64,000 nucleotides of DNA from Arthrospiribacter ruber (GTDB taxonomy: Bacteria > Bacteroidota > Bacteroidia > Cytophagales > Cyclobacteriaceae): NCBI RefSeq assembly GCF_019343195.1, contig NZ_RPHB01000005.1:62001-126000 (forward strand). Direction: 5' to 3'. The position numbers and the translations under genes were made by a program. The notes below the pieces were generated by a model. That model saw nothing but the letters and a program-made list of their open reading frames with translations, was not told the origin of the DNA and made no database searches. Positions 29,643 through 39,512 of this stretch are shown piece after piece; position 1 is the first letter of the stretch, and every line of letters starts with the position of its first letter.

Positions 29643-32600
29643 TTAAAATGTCATTGTCACACCCAAATTCACCCTTCTTACCATGGGGTAAGCTCCTTCC
29701 CAAGCGGCACCTGTTCCGAAGTTGGATTCTCTATCATCAGGCATTTTACTCCAGACAAAAAGGTTATTTCCGTTCACAAAAACCCTTAGCCCATTTAAAC
29801 CTAACTTACTGGCCCTCAATGGATTTAAGGAATACGCCAATTCAGCATTTTTGATCCTCAAATAGGAACCATCATATAGGTACCTGGCACCATAATAGTA
29901 AGAGACCGGCGTCAACCATACAGGCAGAGGCGTCTCTGCATTGGGATTGTCTGCTGACCAATATGTTCCCTCATCATATACCAGGTTTCTCTGACCATCC
30001 AAATTGGTAAATGGCACATTTCTGGTGACATTGTTGACCCCATAAAGCTGTACAAAGAAGGAAAGGCCTTTGTACTCTATGCCTATGTTCGTATTGAAGG
30101 TGTTTTGAGGAACATTGGAAAAACCAAATGGAGCTGCATCAAATGCGTCTATGATACCATCACCATTGAAGTCAAGGATATGGTATCCCCCCGGAAGCTT
30201 ACCGGCGTTGTTCGTGTTATGAGCTGTGCTACCATATACCTCATCCCAAGTATTGTAAAAGCCGTGGTCGATATGAGAGCGGTGCTGTCCCAACTGAAAA
30301 CCTGCCTGCTTTTGGTAATCCACCAAAAATTCAGGATCGTCTCTGTTGATAACAATATCAATGGCCCTCGTGATGGCAACATCAGCCCAAACCCTTACTC
30401 CACTGGCAAAAGCCCTATTGAAACCAAGCTCAATTTCATAACCCGTAGTGGTTACCCTACCGAGGTTGGCAGCAGGAGCATTGGCACCGTAATAGCTAGG
30501 AATCGACCTATCTCCGGCCATTAGAATGTCCACTCTATCATCTCTGAAAAGATCAAAGCTACCATCAATCAGACCATTGAATAGACTAAATTCTGTTTTG
30601 AAATTGTATTTGTAAACAGTCTCCCATCGCACATTTGGGTTACCGATTACTTGCTCTCTGTACCAGGTATAAGGGCTTAGATCATCTCTCCAACCAATCG
30701 TTGCCATTCTGGATCTCCCGTCAAATGCCCACTGGTTCATATACAAAAATCGGCTACCGATATTATCATCCCCAACTTGACCATAAGAGGCTGTAACCTT
30801 CAGGAAATCGATTACGGAATTGTTTTTCAAAAAACCTTCCTCAGAAATAACCCATCCTATTCCTCCAGAGGAAAAGAATGCAAACCTGTAGTCGATACCA
30901 AATTTCTCTGATCCATTGTAAGCACCATTGTATTCTGCCAGGTATTTGTTCTTGTAGTTGTAGGTAGTTCTGAAAACCCAGTCCTCACGGTAACTTGGGA
31001 TAATGCTACCAATGGCATCTTCCTGTCTGGAGAAAAGTCCCATCAGGTTGACATTGTGGTTATCTGCAAAGGTAGTAAGGTAGTTGAGCTGAGCCTGATA
31101 GAACATCCTTCTCTGTGGTCCATTAAATTGATCAGAGGCAATATTTCCACCTTGCGTAGTCCATGCAATTGGTTGGAAGAAATCAAAGTTACTGTTGTCA
31201 AAGTTGTTTTTGTAATTGATCCTGCCAGTCACTGGGTCTATCCACATCTGCTCTGTGTCATTGTACAGGTCATTGACCCCTCTTCCAACTTCGATGAAAG
31301 TATTGTCCACAGCCAAGGTACCCCGGAAAGACAATCCTTTGGCGATCATTTTCAAATCCTGTTCTAATACAAGGTTGGTAGAAAGGCTGGTAGTGGTAAT
31401 ATTTTCTACACCACCAATGGCAAGTACCCTTGCAGAGTTAATGGCTCCGTAATCGTCCAAAGGATAGTACCCCCAAAGACCGTTGGAGTATCTTGGCACG
31501 AAAGCATCAGGTGGGTTTCGGTAAGCAGCTCTCCAGAAGTTGGCATCATCGCCACCTCCCCATGGAATCTGTCTTACGCCATAAATACCACCTAAATTTA
31601 CTTTTAACTGTGTAGTAGGAGTCAATTGAAAATCAAGGTTATTTCTGAAGTTTAACCTGTTGAAATTATAACCTGGCTGGTACCCTCTGTCATTTGAAAT
31701 TTCCTTAAAAAGGTCACCTTCATGTTGAAAATCAAAGGCCGCAAAATATTTGGTAAACTTGGTACCACCACTGATTGCGACATTGGCGTTGTAGGCCATT
31801 GCATAGTCTTTAAACAAGTAATCCTGCCAGTCTATATTTGGATAGCGTTCTGCTTCTTCCAAATTAGCCGGATTACGGTATTTTTCCCTAATCGCCTGTG
31901 GAATCATCTGAGACCAAGCCTGAGGACTGCTCGTCAGCTCACGTTCAATAGCCCTGTTTCTTATGCCTATTGCATCATAAGCATCCATTTTTCCAGGGAG
32001 CTTTGAAGGGGCTTTTACAGTAGCATTTACCCTTGCGACAATTTCTGCACGACCTTCTTTACCTCTTTTGGTAGTGACTATGATCACACCATTGGCACCT
32101 CTGGATCCAAATACAGCTGTGGCGGAGGCGTCTTTCAATACCGAAATGGATTCTACAGATCCAATGTCCATTTGATTAAAAAACTCAGGACGCTCTACCC
32201 CATCCACCAATATGAGAGGTGAGTTGCCATTCCAACTATTCTGACCTCGAATAAAAATCTGGGGAGTTTCATCTCCAGGCATGCCTGAACTCTGAGTAGT
32301 AATCAAACCAGGCAAGTTTCCTGTCAATGCCGCACCTAGGTTAGATACACCACCCGTTCTTTGCAATACTGCACTATTGGTCTGGCTCACTGCACCGATT
32401 AAAGTTTCCCTGCGTTGCTCCCCATAACCGATGACCACCACTTCTTCCAAGGATTGGTCAGCATTGACCAGACTTACATTATAGGTAGTCCGTCCGGCTT
32501 CAACAGCAATTTCCTGGGTTTTGTATCCGATAAAACTGATGATCAAAATTTCTCCGGGTTGAGCATCCAGAGAAAACTCACCATCCACACCGGTTGCAAC

Positions 32601-32999
32601 ACCTCTGGTAGTCCCTTTGATCAAAACTGTGACTCCAGGGATAGGCTGACCGTCTGTATCATCAATTATTACACCTCTGATTTCCTGAAAATCCCTTGTT
32701 GCTTTTTCGCTTTTATCAGAAGTCTTATTCGCTTTGGAAGTATTACTTACTTTTTTGGGCTTTTTGCCCGAACTCAATTCTCTTGGACCATCCTCTAAAG
32801 ACATATCCATACTCAAGGTTCCCTCCGGGCTGAAAGAAGTTTCTTCAACGTCATCCTTTTGAAAAAGAAAACCGTTGTTTTCCACTTCCTCACCTTTCTG
32901 GGCGTATGATTTGTTTCCATCTAATATCAGGAAACCTGCAAAAAACCATATCGCCATACCAAGCCGCAAAAGGAATGGTTTTGGTAATTTTCGTTTCAT
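29643..32999 (-). CDS. xusA: SusC-family transporter with long N-terminal linker (XusA)
   Basis: The 1118-residue TonB-dependent transporter has a signal peptide (1-34), an unusual charged linker (about 35-105, first acidic then Lys/Ser/Thr-rich), a carboxypeptidase-regulatory-like domain (about 107-190), the EEVVVIGYGEQRRET signature, a plug and a barrel ending in LGVTMTF. It heads the xusABCDE-xyn10C-like operon. Regulatory sites upstream at 33515-33553 comprise an AraR-like site and a palindrome shared with the SusC gene at 61807. Transport of xylan oligosaccharides is expected from the operon composition. Confidence 0.95.
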   Translation of the reverse strand: MKRKLPKPFLLRLGMAIWFFAGFLILDGNKSYAQKGEEVENNGFLFQKDDVEETSFSPEGTLSMDMSLEDGPRELSSGKKPKKVSNTSKANKTSDKSEKATRDFQEIRGVIIDDTDGQPIPGVTVLIKGTTRGVATGVDGEFSLDAQPGEILIISFIGYKTQEIAVEAGRTTYNVSLVNADQSLEEVVVIGYGEQRRETLIGAVSQTNSAVLQRTGGVSNLGAALTGNLPGLITTQSSGMPGDETPQIFIRGQNSWNGNSPLILVDGVERPEFFNQMDIGSVESISVLKDASATAVFGSRGANGVIIVTTKRGKEGRAEIVARVNATVKAPSKLPGKMDAYDAIGIRNRAIERELTSSPQAWSQMIPQAIREKYRNPANLEEAERYPNIDWQDYLFKDYAMAYNANVAISGGTKFTKYFAAFDFQHEGDLFKEISNDRGYQPGYNFNRLNFRNNLDFQLTPTTQLKVNLGGIYGVRQIPWGGGDDANFWRAAYRNPPDAFVPRYSNGLWGYYPLDDYGAINSARVLAIGGVENITTTSLSTNLVLEQDLKMIAKGLSFRGTLAVDNTFIEVGRGVNDLYNDTEQMWIDPVTGRINYKNNFDNSNFDFFQPIAWTTQGGNIASDQFNGPQRRMFYQAQLNYLTTFADNHNVNLMGLFSRQEDAIGSIIPSYREDWVFRTTYNYKNKYLAEYNGAYNGSEKFGIDYRFAFFSSGGIGWVISEEGFLKNNSVIDFLKVTASYGQVGDDNIGSRFLYMNQWAFDGRSRMATIGWRDDLSPYTWYREQVIGNPNVRWETVYKYNFKTEFSLFNGLIDGSFDLFRDDRVDILMAGDRSIPSYYGANAPAANLGRVTTTGYEIELGFNRAFASGVRVWADVAITRAIDIVINRDDPEFLVDYQKQAGFQLGQHRSHIDHGFYNTWDEVYGSTAHNTNNAGKLPGGYHILDFNGDGIIDAFDAAPFGFSNVPQNTFNTNIGIEYKGLSFFVQLYGVNNVTRNVPFTNLDGQRNLVYDEGTYWSADNPNAETPLPVWLTPVSYYYGARYLYDGSYLRIKNAELAYSLNPLRASKLGLNGLRVFVNGNNLFVWSKMPDDRESNFGTGAAWEGAYPMVRRVNLGVTMTF

Positions 33000-33067
33000 A
33001 AATTTTTATTAGGTTAATGTTAGGTTTGGATTGCTAATTAGTTTTCACTGCCTGCATCAGGGACAGT

Positions 33068-33334
33068 CTAACTTGTGTTAAAATGTACAGTCATAGAGTT
33101 GGGGTTTAAGGTTTGGGTAGTACCGGAATAATCAGAAAAGATTGAATTCACCCAAGGAGATAAATGCTTGCAACATTCACAAGAGATATAAAGCTGCCTC
33201 TCCTTACTTAATCTGCTTTCTGAATTTTGTGATTGAAGCCTGATAAAAAGAATATCAGATTGACTTTTGGAAAAATCATTCTGAATAACAAGCTCTGTTT
33301 CAGAAGCAAGGAACAGTGTATTAAAGGTACTCAT
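33068..33334 (-). CDS. Possible small protein upstream of xusA
   Basis: The reading frame of 88 codons runs from the ATG at 33334 (in a longer frame from 33370) to 68 bases before xusA. It contains a CECC cysteine cluster. It lies downstream of a -7-like TATATTTG box, so it would be in the xus transcript. No family is recognised and there is no clear ribosome binding site. It may be a leader gene or a chance frame. Confidence 0.3.
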   Translation of the reverse strand: MSTFNTLFLASETELVIQNDFSKSQSDILFIRLQSQNSESRLSKERQLYISCECCKHLSPWVNSIFSDYSGTTQTLNPNSMTVHFNTS

Positions 33335-33514
33335 CTTACTTTGGGTAATAATCGTTACTGACTTGACCAAATATATATAGAGACCATTAAAAAAATTAAT
33401 TTTATAAAAAGTTATAAAATATTGAAAATCAGTATTTTAAATAAATACATTGCGTTTATCCAAAGGTAAAATTTTCGAAAAATCATCCTTCAAAAATGAT
33501 TTGGAAAGATTTTA

Positions 33515-33537
33515 TTAAATGTCAATATTACACTAAT
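33515..33537 (-). promoter_or_regulatory. AraR-like site upstream of xusA
   Basis: On the minus strand it reads ATTAGTGT-N7-ACATTTAA. It matches the same half-sites and 7-base spacer as five other sites in the window. It adjoins the palindrome at 33536-33553 and lies about 515 bases upstream of the xusA start. Confidence 0.55.
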
Positions 33538-33553
33538 TTCGCTTAAGTGAAAT
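33536..33553 (-). promoter_or_regulatory. Shared palindromic element upstream of xusA
   Basis: The minus strand reads ATTTCACTTAAGCGAAAT, an imperfect 18-bp palindrome (arms ATTTCRCT). It matches the element at 61435-61451 apart from one missing base there, and the orientation relative to the SusC gene is the same. Confidence 0.6.
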
Positions 33554-33772
33554 GGCTGATTTTCAATCATTTAAGTATTTTATTTTTTGAATTGATAATT
33601 TCAGAAAATTTCATTCAAACAGTAAAAACAGTATATTTTATTTTATGAAAGGAACTTTAATAAAATTTTATATAAACAGCTTGAACCCCGAACAATATAT
33701 AGTAAGGTTATTGAGCAAAAAATTACTATTTCAAAGCTACAACCTGGAAAAACTTTAAAACTCAGAATAAAC

Positions 33773-33806
33773 AAAAAAACCCTCTTGTATTTAACAAGAA
33801 GGCTTT
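33773..33806 (-). terminator. Terminator after esterase gene
   Basis: On the minus strand a GC-containing hairpin (arms 33780-33788 and 33794-33802, one mismatch) is followed by seven T residues (33779 down to 33773). It lies 12 bases after the esterase stop. Confidence 0.7.
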
Positions 33807-33817
33807 AAAATTCATCT

Positions 33818-35050
<1,233 letters not shown>

Positions 35051-35182
35051 TTATAAATAATTGAATATCTGATTGTTACAATTCATTAATTCAAATAAAA
35101 TTCATTTATAACTTTACATGATTATCAGCTTTCTTACCAGTAGAACCTATTTAGTGGAATAAACCTATGATTTCTAGCTAAT

Positions 35183-35255
35183 CCCGATAAACCGGGACAA
35201 GTTATCAATGAATAACTTGTCCGCCGAGGCGGATCCAACTTGCCTGCGGCAGGCA
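35183..35255. repeat. Compound palindromic (REP-like) repeat
   Basis: Four consecutive dyads occur: CCCG...CGGG (35183-35196), ACAAGTTAT/ATAACTTGT (35197-35205 with 35212-35220), CCGCCGAGGCGG (35221-35232) and TGCCTGCGGCAGGCA (35241-35255). The GC-rich cores stand out from the AT-rich surroundings. Similar dispersed palindromes are common in Cyclobacteriaceae genomes, from memory; only one copy is in this window. Confidence 0.75.
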
Positions 35256-35442
35256 GGTATCTATTATTATCGGATTGATCTAGACCCTTATTTAAATTGG
35301 TTAGTGGCATAATTGTGGAAATACATAAAACCTTACATACTCCTTGACTTACTTTGGTTTTTACATTGGAAATCTTGACAATATAAACAATACTGTATTT
35401 TTTACACAATGACTCCATTATTTAAATATTCCCAGAAAAAGA

Positions 35443-35480
35443 AAAACCCCGATTCAGATTAGGTTTCTGATCGGGGTTTT
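35443..35480 (-). terminator. Terminator after GH43 gene
   Basis: AAAACCCCGAT (35443-35453) pairs exactly with 35470-35480 across 16 bases. On the minus strand a T-rich tail follows. It lies about 70 bases after the GH43 stop. Confidence 0.8.
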
Positions 35481-35551
35481 AAAAATGATTTGATCTTGTA
35501 GATCAAAACATTCTATTACAAGAAACCCTAAAATTCATTTTTTTAAATACA

Positions 35552-37309
35552 TTATTTTTGGTTTTTTACTGCAGTGCTTTCACCTGAGTAGGTGAATTGA
35601 TGAAAATCAGCACTATTATCACTTGACTCCCCAGAAGAAGTAGCGTATGGCCCCATGGTAACACCTACAAAGCCTCCGGCCATTCTGGTACTTAGGTATT
35701 CCCCTTCAGCAAATTCCAGTACCTCTTTCCAGTCCTTATCTCCTCTTTCCTTAATGGAAAAAGTATATTTAGCATTTTCGAATTCCACTTTTAGGGAAAG
35801 GGTAGACTTAGGGGATTTACCTAACTTGGTATTGGAAAGCTCTTCATAAGTGCCTTCCTTGGTAGCTTTGAGTACCTTAGCGAAATGGTTTCCTTCTTCA
35901 TCTATTCCTTTTGCGAAGAAAATATGATGCTCCTCATTTTGAAGCAACATCATGCCTGCCATTTCATTGGATGATTTTGGTTCAAATGTCAGGTCGGTGG
36001 TTGCATATCCCAAATTATGTTGTTGTCTTCTACCGATGAAGCTTGGGTTTTTCCTTTCGAACATGGTCTCTGGCCTAAGCTGTATGGTAAGCTTTTTCGC
36101 TTTGGTATTGATAGAATGCCATTTTTCTTTTGGAACTCTTACAAACACCCAATAATCTTTAAGTTTTTCGCTGTCAAAGTTGTCTTTGATGGTAAAACTT
36201 CCTGATACAGGGAATGGTATATTTTCCTTATTTTCAGGAAGATCCGGAGCATCATAAAAATATTGCACTTCTGTAAAATCTGCGCTGATTACAGGCCAGT
36301 CATCCTCTGTCCAAGTGACAGGTGCCAAAAACACCTCTCTACCGATGTTGTAATAATCCTTTTTGTCGTAAGGTCTGGTCGCAAGAAAAACTGCCCACCA
36401 CTCTCCGTTTTTTGTTTCCACCATATCAGCATGACCTGCGGCAGAAATCGGATTGGGTCTCGCTGGATCCAAATGCCTCTGAGTCAATATGGGGTTGTTT
36501 TTATAAGGAATAAACATTTCTTTCAGGTCTTTGGTCCTAAATACAACCTGTGAGTGATTGACACTTGTCCCGCCTTCAGCAGCCCAGAGGTAGTAATAAC
36601 CTCTTGTTTTGTAAATATGAGGTGCTTCTATCCAAACAGGCTTGGAATGGATGTCGACCCCACCATTGACCAAAATAACATTATCCCCTACTGTCTTGAG
36701 GGTTTCTGTGTCAAACTCAATCATTCTGATCGTTCGGTGACCTCTGTAAAGTGATTTGTTTTCCGGTGGATCACCATTGTAAATGATGTAATTTTTGCCA
36801 TCATCGTCAAAGAAAATCGAAGGGTCAATTCCCTGAACAGCCGGTAAGAAAACCGGATCACTCCATGGTCCCGCTGGATCTGTTGCAGTAACTACAAAAT
36901 TTCCCCCTTTACCGACAATAGTGGTAATCATATAAAAAACACCTTCATGGTGCTGTATGGTAGGCGCAAAGATACCTTCTGAAAGCTGTAGACCCTCTAC
37001 ATCCATTTGGGAAGGACGATCCAAAACATGCCCCAATTGTCTCCAATTGACTAAGTCTGTACTATGGAAAATGGGTACTCCAGGAAAGAAGGTAAATGTG
37101 GAAGTAACCAGATAAAAATCGTCTCCAACCCTGAACATGCCTGGGTCCGGATAAAATCCAGCTAAAATGGGGTTTTCGAATTTTCTTTCAGATTGGGATT
37201 GGGCAATGAGTGCTGATTCAAAACTCAGCAAACACACCAGGAAAAAAACCAGCGTCTTTTTCCCGGTGCTGTTTACCATTCCCCTGATACAATCAACTGT
37301 ACTGTTCAT
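35552..37309 (-). CDS. GH43 beta-xylosidase / alpha-L-arabinofuranosidase
   Basis: The 585-residue exported protein has a GH43 five-bladed propeller (about 45-345) and a C-terminal beta-sandwich (about 390-570). The three catalytic acids are visible: Asp55 (YPDPGMFR), Asp162 (GIDPS) and Glu228 (IEAPHIYK). It hydrolyses xylosyl or arabinofuranosyl linkages of arabinoxylan oligosaccharides; the subfamily cannot be fixed by eye. Residue 11 (37279) is an alternative start with a tidier signal peptide. An AraR-like site at 37424-37446 lies 115 bases upstream, consistent with arabinose control. A hairpin terminator follows the gene. Confidence 0.9.
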   Translation of the reverse strand: MNSTVDCIRGMVNSTGKKTLVFFLVCLLSFESALIAQSQSERKFENPILAGFYPDPGMFRVGDDFYLVTSTFTFFPGVPIFHSTDLVNWRQLGHVLDRPSQMDVEGLQLSEGIFAPTIQHHEGVFYMITTIVGKGGNFVVTATDPAGPWSDPVFLPAVQGIDPSIFFDDDGKNYIIYNGDPPENKSLYRGHRTIRMIEFDTETLKTVGDNVILVNGGVDIHSKPVWIEAPHIYKTRGYYYLWAAEGGTSVNHSQVVFRTKDLKEMFIPYKNNPILTQRHLDPARPNPISAAGHADMVETKNGEWWAVFLATRPYDKKDYYNIGREVFLAPVTWTEDDWPVISADFTEVQYFYDAPDLPENKENIPFPVSGSFTIKDNFDSEKLKDYWVFVRVPKEKWHSINTKAKKLTIQLRPETMFERKNPSFIGRRQQHNLGYATTDLTFEPKSSNEMAGMMLLQNEEHHIFFAKGIDEEGNHFAKVLKATKEGTYEELSNTKLGKSPKSTLSLKVEFENAKYTFSIKERGDKDWKEVLEFAEGEYLSTRMAGGFVGVTMGPYATSSGESSDNSADFHQFTYSGESTAVKNQK

Positions 37310-37654
37310 GGAAAATTTTTAGGTATAATAGGTTTAAGAAATTGAAATGTACGAAAAGCAAAAGTGATACTTTTTTAATATAAATCATTTGTTGTTTTCC
37401 ATACGCAATCCAATATCGGAATAATAAGTGTGATTTCAACATTTAACTGAAAAAAATTAACGAACTACCTTAAAATCATGATAAAAGGTTCATTTTTGAA
37501 AAAACCTAAACTCTTAACTCTGTAAACTTATCTCTCATAAATTCCTATTACAGAATATATCAAACCAATACTTGGTTGACTTTCATTATTTTCGAAAACC
37601 TAAACCAAGTGACAAACCAATTATCGTCCTGGTCTTTAAATCATTCCCAGAATT
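37310..37654. promoter_or_regulatory. Promoter region of GH43 gene
   Basis: This 345-base AT-rich gap contains the AraR-like site at 37424-37446, the small palindrome AAAGTGATACTTT near 37362, and a weak dyad AACCAA/TTGGTT near 37565 that may terminate the upstream gene. No other gene is seen. Confidence 0.5.
37424..37446. promoter_or_regulatory. AraR-like site upstream of GH43
   Basis: It reads ATAAGTGT-N7-ACATTTAA, with the same half-sites and spacing as the sites at 48991, 50736, 56981 and 61485. It lies 115 bases upstream of the GH43 start at 37309. Confidence 0.65.
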
Positions 37655-39241
37655 TCAATTCTCAGGAATAGAAATTTCAAAAGAATCAAAATCAGCATAG
37701 CCTCTGGTTGATTTGGTAGAATAATAAAAAAGTCCAAACCGGTATCCCATAAAGTGGGGTAATGTATAATTCATCTTAAGTTCTGCCCCAAAATCTTTCC
37801 ATTCCTTTCCATCTTTGCTGTATTGAAAGAATGCTGAATCCTTTTGGTTCTCAAAATCACAAATAGCTTTAAGGTAAACATTGCCTTCATTCCATGACAA
37901 TTCTTCCATAACCTGCTCATTATCTTCATTTCCAATGGACATGACAAGTGCCTTTTTTTGATCCCCTGCTTTTATTCCGATAAAACCATATTCTTTTTGC
38001 AATAGTCCCAAGCCTACCACATCTCCATCTTCAAGACCTTGCAGGTCAACCCTTGTAACTGCCTGACTTTTTGGACCAAATGTCCTTTGGGTTAAAGTAT
38101 TTCTGGTTTCCACAAAGTTATTATCTAATCTATCCGACTTTAACCTTAAGAACCCGGGCCTTTCTGTAAGAGACCAATTTTCTTCTACAGGATTGTGATT
38201 CCACTGCCACACCAACGGCAGAAAAGTAGAATCTCTTTCCTCTCTTGAAAAGTCATCGGAAGCCACTATTCCAGAAATCAATCCTGTATTTACCGGAAGG
38301 TCCAAATAATCAGGGACTTTTCCGTTCTCTCCCAAAACCGGCCAATCATTTTCCCAAGTGACAGGAATCAAATATGGAATTCTTCCCACTGCTCCATAAT
38401 CTCTAAAAAGATAAGCGTACCAGTTTCCATCAGGTGTATCGATCAGCCCACCCTGCGCAATTCCTCTGTCTTTGAGCACTACTTTTCCCTCGAAGGGACC
38501 ATGTAGACTTTTGGATCTATGTACCAATACAGTCCTCATGTCTTCTCTGGGCCAGACTATGTTGAACAAATAAAAGTACTCTCCAACTTTGAAGATCTGA
38601 GAGCCTTCTGCATTCAACATGATGTTTTCACCTGCAGGTTTACTGGCATTTTCGATCAGTACTCTTTCAGTTCCAGGGACAATCCCGCTCAGGTCTTTTT
38701 CTAATTCTACTATGCTGATCTCTCCTGCACCCCAGATCATGTAGATTTTTCCATCTTCATCAAAATAAATGCTGTGGTCATGGTAGGATGGTTCAAAATT
38801 CACCTCTTTCCATTCCCCTTTTTCAATATCATCTGTAATGTAAATATGGGTTTTCCCACTTGTTGCAGAAAAAGTACTCAAAAAGAACCTTCCCTCATGG
38901 TACCGAAGACAACTGGCCCATGAACCACGTCCATATGCACTTTCTTCTTTACTTAGGTTCATCGCAGCATTATCCACCAGCTGATCGTAGGCATAGCCGA
39001 TCAATTCCCAATTGGACAAATCAGTCGATTTCATGATGGGAACACCAGGTGACATGTGCATGGTTGTGCTGCTCATGTAATAGGTATCTCCTACCCTGAC
39101 CATCGATAGATCCGGCACGTCGGCAAATATGATTGGATTTTGTGCTTTTGCTTGCTGTGAAAAAGACAATCTAGGTAAAATTGCCAAGGTAAAAAGAATC
39201 ACAAAAATCAGCAGTTGCTTAGGAAAAGGGTTTGATAGCAT
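37655..39241 (-). CDS. GH43 alpha-L-arabinofuranosidase / xylosidase
   Basis: The 528-residue exported protein (signal peptide about 1-29) has a GH43 propeller (about 35-310) and a C-terminal beta-sandwich (about 330-525). Catalytic acids by motif are Asp44 (VPDLSMVRVGDTYYMSST), Asp155 (HDHS) and Glu212 (EGSQIFK). The MHMSPGVPIMKSTDL segment is typical of the GH43 group that includes enzymes removing arabinose from doubly substituted xylose in xylan loci. It lies 345 bases upstream of the other GH43 gene on the same strand, and both follow the arabinose operon. Confidence 0.9.
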   Translation of the reverse strand: MLSNPFPKQLLIFVILFTLAILPRLSFSQQAKAQNPIIFADVPDLSMVRVGDTYYMSSTTMHMSPGVPIMKSTDLSNWELIGYAYDQLVDNAAMNLSKEESAYGRGSWASCLRYHEGRFFLSTFSATSGKTHIYITDDIEKGEWKEVNFEPSYHDHSIYFDEDGKIYMIWGAGEISIVELEKDLSGIVPGTERVLIENASKPAGENIMLNAEGSQIFKVGEYFYLFNIVWPREDMRTVLVHRSKSLHGPFEGKVVLKDRGIAQGGLIDTPDGNWYAYLFRDYGAVGRIPYLIPVTWENDWPVLGENGKVPDYLDLPVNTGLISGIVASDDFSREERDSTFLPLVWQWNHNPVEENWSLTERPGFLRLKSDRLDNNFVETRNTLTQRTFGPKSQAVTRVDLQGLEDGDVVGLGLLQKEYGFIGIKAGDQKKALVMSIGNEDNEQVMEELSWNEGNVYLKAICDFENQKDSAFFQYSKDGKEWKDFGAELKMNYTLPHFMGYRFGLFYYSTKSTRGYADFDSFEISIPEN

Positions 39242-39290
39242 GAATAAATTGATTCTGATTTCGAATTTTTATAATTATGTAATGAAACTT

Positions 39291-39342
39291 CAGCTGCCTT
39301 ATCTATTTTAGGTAACATTTCCTTAAATAGACAAGACAGCTG
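39291..39342 (-). terminator. Long imperfect hairpin after GH10 gene
   Basis: CAGCTGCCTTATCTATTTTAGG region (39291-39312) pairs with 39321-39342 at 19 of 22 positions around an 8-base loop. It lies about 170 bases after the GH10 stop and 50 bases before the GH43 start, so it may be an operon end, an attenuator or a leader structure. No strong T-run follows. Confidence 0.5.
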
Positions 39343-39512
39343 GAAAAATTAAATTCTTAATTGTTTACATACTCCTTTGGCAGAAGCTTTAATTATTAGG
39401 ATTATAGATTATTTCGGGTCAATATCTAAATATCAATCTAGTATCAATTAAATATCTTCTCAAAATATCATTTAAGCCAAATCCGTGGATCAAGACGGAT
39501 CCAAAATTACAC

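Larger units (their letters stand above)
33000..33817. promoter_or_regulatory. Upstream region of the xus operon
   Basis: This 818-base gap lies upstream of xusA. Reading toward xusA it holds the esterase terminator (33773-33806), the shared palindrome (33536-33553), an AraR-like site (33515-33537), a TATATTTG -7-like box (33375 to 33368 on the minus strand) and a possible short gene (33068-33334). The long AT-rich stretch 33400-33720 shows no gene. Confidence 0.55.

Noticed and set aside
35134-35418. 94-codon frame on the minus strand
   Set aside because: It runs through the compound palindromic repeat, has no family resemblance and no plausible signal or start context.
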